Below, piece by piece: positions 14,801 to 18,366 of a stretch of DNA of 18,366 nt. Where the stretch lies: the NCBI GenBank assembly GCA_002438625.1, contig DJPS01000031.1, forward strand, positions 905 through 19,270. The letters run 5' to 3'. Numbering within the stretch: the first letter of the stretch is position 1; each line of letters begins with the position of its first letter. Under the pieces are notes generated by a model that saw nothing but the letters and a program-made list of their open reading frames with translations, had not been told where the DNA came from and ran no database searches. This stretch comes from Christensenella sp. UBA6406. Lineage in GTDB: Bacteria; Bacillota; Clostridia; Christensenellales; UBA1242. A program made the position numbers and the translations under genes.

Positions 14801-17214
14801 GCAAAATTCTTTATAATTGCATAGTCTAAGCCCCCATTAACTGCACTATCTTTGGTATAAACGATTGTCAAAGTATGTTCACCACTTTGCCCAAAAGCCC
14901 TATAAAAACTGGTAAATTTCGTATTTTCCCCTGATGCAACAACAAGTTCTTCTCCGTCCAGTAAAATTGTCAACAAGTCACAATCTGCTTCACTTGATAC
15001 AAAGTAATCAAATTTTAAAATGCCCAAGCCACTAAATTTGATATCTAAAACAGATTTAGAACTTTTAACCCCAGCATTTTCACTTCTTATAACTTTTTCG
15101 CCATTTACAAGCCCCGTACCAAAAGTGTAGCCCGTGTTACCCGTATCAACCGTAACATTTTCACCAAGCACACTTCCGTATGTAAAGCCTTCCATTTTAA
15201 TTTCAACCGTAACCGTTCTAGTTTCTCTGCCTTCTTGTGAAACAACAAAACTAAATAGATTAGATGAATTATTTAAATTTTTAAGTTCATAAGAATTTCC
15301 GCTTAAAGCCACACCATTTAATGAAACCGCAACCACAGTGCTGTCCGCTTCTGCCCAAGTTACATTATAAACCCTGTCTTTATCATTCGCATAATTATGA
15401 TTAATTACAGTGCTATTTTTGTCTATAACCAAACTAGTCTCGCCATAACTTACATTGATAAGCGGTCTATCCGCATATGCCTTAAATAATGCATACCATT
15501 TAGTGTCGCCCACCAACTCACATTCATATTCCGTATCAAATGCCACGCTTTGATGATATTGATTATTCCATTGAATAAACTTTGCATCTTCCGTAGGCGT
15601 AGCAATCAACTTAACCTTTGTGCCAGGAGTGTATGTGCCATTAACTTCGGTATTTACTGTTCCAAGCGAATCATCACTGCTTGATAATTCAAGTACAACC
15701 TCCTCTTGCAACTTCAAATTTGCCACATAAAACACACTGCTTTCCCCATCGGAAGAAGTTTCACACTGCCATTTTAAAGTGTGTGTTCCTGCCGTAAGTA
15801 CAAAATCACAAGTAGATGAATTATGCCACATAACATAACCATCTGTACCACTATAAATAGATTTCTTTTCCTCTCCATTTATATAAAATTTCAAATCGTT
15901 AGAGCCAATTTTAGAATCAACACGCCAATCAAAATGAAGTGTTGTAGGCTTATCAACTGTAACAGTTGACACATAAGCATTTTTCACACTTTTCTTACCA
16001 GTTGATGTTATAGCGTAAGAAAGATAACCTTCTTTAAGCGTGATTGTTGTTGGATAATCGGCATTATCACCAATTTTTACATCACCAATCATATCTTCAA
16101 GTGCAACATTTTCAACATTAATATTGAATGATATATATCTTGTTGCCTTGCCTTCTTTATAAACTTCAACAACATATGTGTTTTGCATATTTTGAATTTT
16201 ATCAAGCACAATCTTGCCTTCACTATCAAAGTCCCTTAATTCTCCATTAAACCTAACTTTTGCCGTTGCACCTTCTTCCATTGCACTTAAAGATAATGAA
16301 TATATTCTATTTTCATTATTGAAATAATTATGATTTATAACTTTTCCGTCCACAATCTCATCACTTACATTATCATAAGCAATGCCAATCGTTGGAGTTT
16401 GCACATATTCTTTAAATACAGCAGTTATGCCCATTGTCTTATAAACATTAAAAGTAAAATTTGCATCCCTACTTAAAATTATCCCGCTGTTATCAACAAA
16501 ATACTCAAAATGCACATTATCATTTTTAGGTGTTGCAGCAAGCGTAATTTCATCGTTTATAGCAAACTCCCCACTTGTAAAAGCATTACCCCCACAAGTC
16601 GCAACCACACTACCTAAATCAGCATTAGATGTAGCAACACTTATCGTTTGCCCCCCTTGTGCAAAACTAACATTTTTTATATATGCACTATCATCATAAT
16701 TGTCGCCACTGCCATCCTTAGAATATGTCCATTTAAATGTGTAATTTTTGTTTGCTTCTAACACAAATGAAACAGTTTCAAAGGCACACTTATCTTTACC
16801 ATTTCTGCTTGCCTTTAACTCATCATTTATGTAGAACTTAGCCAAATCCCATGTACCTTCACTTGATGATGCCCAATCAAACTTGATAAGTCCCGTAGAT
16901 GTTGTAGCCACAGTTGCCGTGATAGTCGTTGTAGTGCTTGCAAGTCCGCAAATGTTAGACTTCAAACAATCTTCCCCTTGATAATTTGCAACTATCCAAT
17001 TATGTGCCGAATCGTTTGCCACACTATCAAATCCACTAAAAAATGAATCAAATGTAATAGCATCAGCAAATGCCACACCCGCACCATTCTCGCTAACTTT
17101 ATGGTTAGAGCCCACAAAAGCAAAAGCCGTTGCAAAGGAAAGCAAGCACACAATTAAAAATGCTATGCCGTTTGTAGAAAAATTAGATTTTGTTTTATTT
17201 TCATCTTTTCTCAT
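5863..17214 (-). CDS. Giant secreted repeat protein: triplicated N-terminal module, GLUG beta-helices, about 19 MBG-type repeats, C-terminal membrane anchor
   Basis: A single uninterrupted frame of 3,783 aa (about 400 kDa); AGGAG seven bases before the ATG supports the start. Residues 1-50 are a long Sec signal peptide with hydrophobic core 15-34. Residues 50-970 are three diverged modules of about 300 aa. Each has a jelly-roll-like domain (FDWASSSEG, FDWRVDS, FDYFVSSEA), a divergent InlB-B/Flg_new-type repeat (GSVVATCGG, GTVNTEVNG, GSVSGVKDS) and a short beta-sandwich. Residues 975-1305 and about 1500-1740 are right-handed beta-helix lobes with GLUG motifs (GGVVGYA, GGLVGKA, GGFVGGY, GGIVGN). 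An Ig-like segment and a helical stretch (1885-1950) follow. About 2043-3600 hold some 19 MBG/YDG-like beta-repeats of 75-90 aa with VYNG or VYGD near the start and NAGSY later. Then come an FnIII-like domain (3605-3680), helices (3682-3742), a membrane segment (3760-3778) and the tail RRSVRR. No LPXTG was seen. It is probably a fibrous adhesin or matrix protein; ligand unknown. Confidence 0.9.
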   Translation of the reverse strand: MRKDENKTKSNFSTNGIAFLIVCLLSFATAFAFVGSNHKVSENGAGVAFADAITFDSFFSGFDSVANDSAHNWIVANYQGEDCLKSNICGLASTTTTITATVATTSTGLIKFDWASSSEGTWDLAKFYINDELKASRNGKDKCAFETVSFVLEANKNYTFKWTYSKDGSGDNYDDSAYIKNVSFAQGGQTISVATSNADLGSVVATCGGNAFTSGEFAINDEITLAATPKNDNVHFEYFVDNSGIILSRDANFTFNVYKTMGITAVFKEYVQTPTIGIAYDNVSDEIVDGKVINHNYFNNENRIYSLSLSAMEEGATAKVRFNGELRDFDSEGKIVLDKIQNMQNTYVVEVYKEGKATRYISFNINVENVALEDMIGDVKIGDNADYPTTITLKEGYLSYAITSTGKKSVKNAYVSTVTVDKPTTLHFDWRVDSKIGSNDLKFYINGEEKKSIYSGTDGYVMWHNSSTCDFVLTAGTHTLKWQCETSSDGESSVFYVANLKLQEEVVLELSSSDDSLGTVNTEVNGTYTPGTKVKLIATPTEDAKFIQWNNQYHQSVAFDTEYECELVGDTKWYALFKAYADRPLINVSYGETSLVIDKNSTVINHNYANDKDRVYNVTWAEADSTVVAVSLNGVALSGNSYELKNLNNSSNLFSFVVSQEGRETRTVTVEIKMEGFTYGSVLGENVTVDTGNTGYTFGTGLVNGEKVIRSENAGVKSSKSVLDIKFSGLGILKFDYFVSSEADCDLLTILLDGEELVVASGENTKFTSFYRAFGQSGEHTLTIVYTKDSAVNGGLDYAIIKNFAFLSGSATGEVVADETKGSVSGVKDSYTIGETVNFVASAKAGYEFVCFELDGSKCYGESNLAFIVEGDFTLNAIFASVDYTNSAENPINVSNIVNALVEKNIVGSKVLINDEKVVSYYIGAVEGITVKANGLALTAENGVYSYELTNSSVVTFEFVSGDKVVYTLEFRNAGIYGTSITKGYGTEERPFEIASEAQFNDIKNALGAYFVLTSDITFTNNITPIGSSDAPFTGVLNGGGFKLINTYKNNINADCSNVGLFGYANGAKIYNLILQSPSIKTTANITVSNVGFVAGYAVNCEIKQITINNGSFTTSSTLNITNGGAIAGYAEGCEISNIVINGVSIKGEALNQIGGVVGYAKNVKMKEITAKNVEINGNTNLGGLVGKAESVTINVANVNVTMQVNANNSKLGAGGCIGNADGSTNVYFCEVYGQVKVNESYVANEVCVGGFAGNGGNWFDSVTYAYVEGMRMVGGFVGGYQSNANFTRCHMAGEVKFASGHTQNYLYAGIANGYGAWSSYEMVESGQRISVDFVSSKAVAEIKVFNASLSPYGIDVAIPAMGENGKCGFTVDANFKDTYASMGLLSETAPNGVVSNYGGMMIRFKMSDGTYKYVATLDRANSLFRSNFDINLDNYTSYQDNFASMRATDENANFVVQSYDNKNVAIWLTVYVDNANDFEHLSYIINGGVPATIGGYYVNMRSSATINIVLSADIDLTSERVVSIGGENVYLNRVGGLSGGAMLNQFYGLGNAEMMPFRGSFNGQNHKIKVNMNMPDAYSVGIINVSNEQSYEVCIKDLIVEGTIVGREQVGVLGFFEGYRSSGTLRISNVKNYAKIGGYKFVGGIVGNLHNVEATIENCQNYGEVSGFKYRNRNSSYIAGVIGSNNASNTQFTSAITINGSNVNYGKVTGDSEVATFISGFDASTITVSSGAMYGTGYIVNVGESGKAVSVNGAVYTSDENGDIKLAFSGVNAFSAIPAISYVDPVTSATFNINKNADLKSSVKLVSKVEIDDANNVYDYLDSNSNWVLNAIVTFNDGSTKVIALSHNLTSEQLAGNELVFTNVTLSNAEYNVSYTKTLKRMTALYENYVNAYNAMINGGNGTNESYKELGENAYNLYNQINGGLNSLSTYGKERAVQYLTNQITNVVGLDSWTSAGDWFSKIVSSIDESSLNGVFVDYGKTSVQKDVVLTFVDGSTMTKTLNFAITKGSTLVANAVAEGFEIKVGETVVYSYEKAIEITYNKKDITNIVIGDERTFTFDGNAKSVSVVSFSVLSGDEVALNLSYNGKESAVNAGSYEIKVGSLSGKDAIFYNVPTLVLGELVINKLAVNFDIVGGLEFVYNGQNQKLEFTVSTVSDYVISESEYDVKYSSTSYDSNVAPKNAGEYVISLVLSDNFKINSSSSLSYNFSIAQKTIENFDLAQSSFIYDATEKELNFIFGEDCGVVAGDEIVVTDYAIYNENNATVNAIGFGNYTVKILQINNENYKLSDNLIKSFNIEKANIIIKVGNGSSVYGDKIDFSQVETSVVSGQIYNNDNLQLSVVKADGNVVGDYDLTINYNNANYNVAIEKGTYSITKRNVVINFADLDLVYNGVDQSAKVLSVDLENVVDNDNDLFIFEILSGENAVIAQNAGFYKVALVQNEYITQNYNFTTDTYKDFEIAKANLSIAMQNATLNFKQQMDTSALSYVVNGNYESIENIISITPYVIIDNNKFSGELANQNAGQYEINADFADAGSNILSNYDVKVVKAVLTIEEKQTYIKAQNMNVVYNGNAVQFVAEMFTSENEKLKDAEIDYVIKLNGEIVSEIKGAGNYVVEVSGNAGENYEIATATFTVVVEKNAVSVEFGNLDVTYNKQNQMPTISVSAEQGLDVNGLYNVVVKLNGNAVESAVNAGNYVVVVELVDSENFKFANSNTAQFVIAKQKLNILIESKTIVYGDEFDLNSINTTILSGTLYDGDDLNIVLLKDDGLDANEYEIGATYSNENYDVTFTKGTLKIEKKAVNVGEKVNENFVDLEGVSNVIYNANFDYNLLKPKDELAGIVTYKYLDENQYQIESIKNAGSYYLRVDLVDAKNYRFTSTDDAFMLFNITVEKQKLSLEIVVTNKVYNGNAIEIKSVKANGEDIDKSLYKLTFKQGENVLANAPKNAGSYSVIVVETDAENYQFENNSANFEIEQKEITCNIEYTETFYNRNVQKPQIEMVGNVGADDISFDVVYTGGDLVQSGNYSVSVNAISGEDKDNYVFNATSFNYEIKAINAVVKVANPKVSYLGKQLTLGDIGLSVESENLEIVADDYSVSDLPTNVGEYSIQINSLNSNIILNVDSFNIEIVNAKITGIVLNDNTFTFDGNAKSLLVSGLTLSDGNVANVVYENNNQINAGSYVVTATITAPNYETLILNANLIIEVYNYEVEYAGNSVYTYNKTAQGDEVAPHSNENIANLISIRYVGVGNDYDSDEKPTNAGSYKLIVISNNVNNVEIVNSEREFIINKLTLNLANLNAQTTTFNGEVQQYSFNIVGVIQGDEIILDVTYNNSVDLPINAGSYSVKVVGVAGKDGENYRVAESNSTATLIIEKKVINVTANELTKVYGENDGVLSYVADELCKEDKFTGVLEREAGENQGTYAISIGSLTAGENYQIIFNSNSYIIKPRTLSVEAVQTNFVYNGKVINPQLIIGNIVTTDSDVYTLEYVGDRKNAGTFTVNIVVNNRNYCLADAFNGVQITIEKKDATSAIIGLFEDESTYNGEEQEIIAMLDDVDGISLQYEVAFKFKGESVNKIVNAGTYEVIVSINEANYKGTKTFTFNVNKAERVAEQIQCIAYSDRIVLTKIDGALYAINEYAYQISNEFTNLKANTAYVIRIKVQENENYKEYNYDPITVTTTFSASLFNEMLDNFGEKFTLDKLGELKAIYNAFANLSEEDKAVVNVDKYNDLINQFKDYIESVQNETNEAVKASSLAFGGLNLVKYIGAVLALVAFVSILRRSVRR
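6410..11090 (-). repeat. Array of about 19 MBG-type protein repeats
   Basis: Within the giant gene, residues about 2043-3600 form a chain of beta-rich units, usually separated by short basic junctions such as EKK, EKA or AKQ. Most have an early VYNG, TYNK or FDGN and a later NAGSY, NAGNY or NVGEY. Three (near residues 2285, 2715 and 3360) are of the VYGD/VYGE subtype. Units are strongly diverged, so the array is old; no near-identical DNA repeats were noticed. Boundaries are approximate and counted by eye. Confidence 0.8.
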
Positions 17215-17264
17215 TTCTTATCTCCTAATATTCATTATTTAATTATTAAAAATGTTTAAACACT

Positions 17265-17282
17265 GCAAAAAATATTTTTTGC
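17265..17282. promoter_or_regulatory. Perfect 18-bp palindrome in the leader of the giant gene
   Basis: GCAAAAAATATTTTTTGC is self-complementary over its whole length and lies 50 bp upstream of the giant gene's ATG. It could be a binding site for a dimeric regulator. It could also be a weak hairpin; on the minus strand no T-run follows the stem, so a simple terminator is unlikely. Role unproven. Confidence 0.35.
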
Positions 17283-17722
17283 CCTTAATACAAATAAAGC
17301 AAAATTTAAATTAAACAACTTAAATCTTCCGCTTTAAACTTTTAAAGCACACCCTTTATCGCTAAATTGATTTGCATTAAATTTTATTCTTTATCTTAGG
17401 TTGTGTAAGCAACTAGAATTTATACGATTTTAATAAGCAAAATTCCTAATAGTTAAAAAAATTATTTGATGTATTAACAACCTTTTTAATCAATATACGT
17501 TAAGACTATAATTTACTTATCCACTTAACCGCAATTTTACAATTACACCAAATATAATAACACAAAAAAACAATTTATTCAACAATATTTTGATAATTGT
17601 TAAAAATTTTGCCAAATTTATCCAAAATACTATAAATTTGATTTAATTAATTAAATTAAAATAGAATATATAAAGAAATAAAAAATAAAACTAAATTTAC
17701 GAAACAAACTAACATACAAAAA

Positions 17723-17760
17723 AAATTACCAACGGAAATTTAACCTTCCGTTGGTAATTT
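17723..17760 (-). terminator. Rho-independent terminator of the small HTH-like gene
   Basis: Arms 17723-17737 and 17746-17760 are perfect 15-bp complements (AAATTACCAACGGAA and its reverse complement) around an 8-nt loop. On the minus strand a run of eight T starts at the end of the stem. It begins three bases past the stop codon of the 17764-18021 gene. Confidence 0.9.
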
Positions 17761-17763
17761 AAT

Positions 17764-18021
17764 TTAAATTGGAAATTTAATAATTGTTTCATCGCATTTA
17801 ATAGATTTTACATATCTACCCACTCTTATCCCCTTGCGAATTTCAACATTGTAAGAATCCTTAATGCCAGCCAGTTCCAATAATTCGGATATGCTGATAT
17901 TGTTCGCTTCTATTTCTTTTGCATAAATTATACCGAACAAGTGAACCATTGTTGACTTTTCACCTTTGGGTGCATTATCGTACATATCTCTTAAAATTGT
18001 TGCCAATGTTTGTATAGTCAT
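17764..18021 (-). CDS. Small conserved-looking hypothetical protein, possibly HTH-like
   Basis: A complete 85-aa soluble protein with no signal peptide or membrane segment. AAGGAG at 18030-18035, eight bases before the ATG, and a terminator right after the stop mark it as a genuine single-gene unit. The N-terminal two thirds look helical (IQTLATILRDMYDNAPKGEK, then HLFGIIYAKEI, then ISISELLELAGI). The segment ISISELLELAG resembles the recognition region of helix-turn-helix proteins, and the end (RVGRYVKSIKCDETIIKFPI) looks like strands. The APKGEKSTMVHLFGIIYAKEI pattern recalls small HTH-like proteins of Clostridia, but this is memory of a family rather than a search result. It could regulate a nearby gene; nothing in the sequence identifies a target. 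Confidence 0.75.
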   Translation of the reverse strand: MTIQTLATILRDMYDNAPKGEKSTMVHLFGIIYAKEIEANNISISELLELAGIKDSYNVEIRKGIRVGRYVKSIKCDETIIKFPI

Positions 18022-18206
18022 ATAACATTCTCCTTAAAGCAATATTTTAAGCGATTAAAATGCGGAAAATTAGATATTTTAAATTGCCATAATTATGCAA
18101 TAATCTAATTCATTTAACACAACACCACACTAAAAGTGGCATTTACATTTTAATGCAATTACTTTACGCCTTTTTAAAAGCATTAATTTACCGCACTAAT
18201 AAAAAA

Positions 18207-18242
18207 TTAGTTAGGGGCAAACAATCAAAAGCCCCTAACTAA
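18207..18242 (-). terminator. Rho-independent terminator for a minus-strand gene entering from the right
   Basis: TTAGTTAGGGGC (18207-18218) and GCCCCTAACTAA (18231-18242) form a perfect 12-bp stem around a 12-nt loop. On the minus strand it is followed by TTTTTT (complement of 18201-18206). No T-run follows on the plus strand. It therefore marks the end of a transcript that starts to the right of the window. Confidence 0.8.
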
Positions 18243-18321
18243 CAATGTTTTTGCAATAAGCGGAAAAGTGATTTATTTAAAAATCTAAAGGTCTGTGGTA
18301 ATTTTTCCGCTTATTACATTG
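18243..18321. repeat. Long inverted repeat of unknown type
   Basis: AATAAGCGGAAAA (18255-18267) is perfectly inverted at 18303-18315, 35 bp apart, and an outer CAATG/CATTG pair (18243-18247 and 18317-18321) extends the symmetry with unequal gaps. It sits directly beside the terminator at 18207-18242. It could be a long hairpin in a 3' untranslated region or a small degenerate mobile repeat; other copies are not present in this window. Confidence 0.5.
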
Positions 18322-18366
18322 AAAATAAAACATTAATCTCTCTAGGTGCAATCACTCGCTTACAAT
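18314..18366 (-). CDS. Possible C-terminal end of a gene beyond the right edge
   Basis: One minus-strand frame is open from the right edge for 16 codons and ends in TAA at 18316-18314, giving CKRVIAPREINVLFSM. The other two minus frames stop within the first few codons. The terminator 70 bp further on supports a gene ending here, but so short a fragment could be chance and no function can be given. Confidence 0.25.
   Translation of the reverse strand, partial: CKRVIAPREINVLFSM

Larger units (their letters stand above)
17215..17763. other. Intergenic region upstream of the giant gene
   Basis: About 550 bp of very A+T-rich DNA between the small minus-strand gene and the giant gene. Next to the giant gene are its Shine-Dalgarno and an 18-bp palindrome (17265-17282); next to the small gene is its terminator (17723-17760). 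A possible minus-strand promoter, TTGCGG (17534-17529), 18 bp, then TATAGT (17510-17505), would give a leader of about 285 nt, but the match is weak. A one-mismatch DnaA box, TTATCCACT, is at 17518-17526. No RNA gene, riboswitch or missed ORF was recognised. Confidence 0.6.
18022..18366. other. Noncoding right-hand end with terminator and inverted repeat
   Basis: About 345 bp. It contains the ribosome binding site of the small gene, A+T-rich DNA without a clear promoter (18040-18200), a terminator (18207-18242) and a long inverted repeat (18243-18321). The last 50 bases may be the end of a minus-strand gene whose body lies beyond the window. Confidence 0.5.

Noticed and set aside
17518..17526. 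TTATCCACT near-match to a DnaA box upstream of the giant gene
   Set aside because: One mismatch and isolated, without neighbouring boxes.
17641..17656. 16-bp palindrome ATTTAATTAATTAAAT
   Set aside because: Pure A+T palindrome in extremely A+T-rich DNA; likely chance.
1..18366. CRISPR arrays, tRNA or rRNA genes, insertion sequences
   Set aside because: No regularly spaced identical repeats, cloverleaf-like sequences, rRNA stretches or transposase reading frames were seen on either strand.

Overview
This window comes from a strongly A+T-rich genome. Most genes lie on the minus strand and several have purine-rich, clostridial-looking ribosome binding sites. The gene content is a SipW/ER-type signal peptidase, a surface protein with a SipW-type signal peptide plus BspA-like leucine-rich repeats, a Sec lipoprotein, and a roughly 3,800-residue secreted protein built of GLUG and MBG-type repeats. 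Together these suggest a Gram-positive Firmicute, probably an uncultured gut Clostridia lineage (inference; there is no 16S rRNA or housekeeping marker here).

Layout, left to right. (1) 1-1670, minus strand: N-terminal 556 codons of a BspA-like LRR surface protein, running off the left edge. (2) 1671-2302: an unusual noncoding region of about 630 bp. It holds five exact TTATNCACA DnaA boxes, two compact hairpins, a run of nine C (nine G on the minus strand) sitting in the spacer of a promoter-like sequence pointing at the LRR gene, and a hairpin that can terminate the gene to its right. (3) 2303-3076, minus: an RNase Z-like metallo-beta-lactamase-fold hydrolase. It is divergent from (4) 3230-4234, plus: a membrane-anchored SIMPL (DUF541) protein. 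(5) A strong bidirectional terminator at 4351-4398. (6) 4484-5017, minus: the SipW-like signal peptidase. (7) 5187-17214, minus: a two-gene unit, with the giant repeat protein (3,783 aa) followed one base after its stop codon by a lipoprotein (224 aa) and then a terminator. (8) 17764-18021, minus: a small unidentified, probably HTH-like protein ending directly in a terminator. (9) 18022-18366: noncoding DNA with a terminator and a long inverted repeat. It may include the last 16 codons of another minus-strand gene.

Much of the window seems devoted to the cell surface. The LRR protein carries the signature that SipW-type peptidases recognise (hydrophobic segment, then an FTD motif, then a TasA/camelysin-like strand), and a SipW-type peptidase lies 2.8 kb away, so enzyme and substrate are probably functionally linked. 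The giant protein is a fibre-like molecule with an ordinary signal peptide and a C-terminal transmembrane anchor. It is probably translationally coupled to a lipoprotein. The two most unusual signals are noncoding: the DnaA-box cluster (candidate replication origin or DnaA-binding hub) and the homopolymeric tract in a promoter spacer (candidate phase-variation switch for the LRR surface protein).
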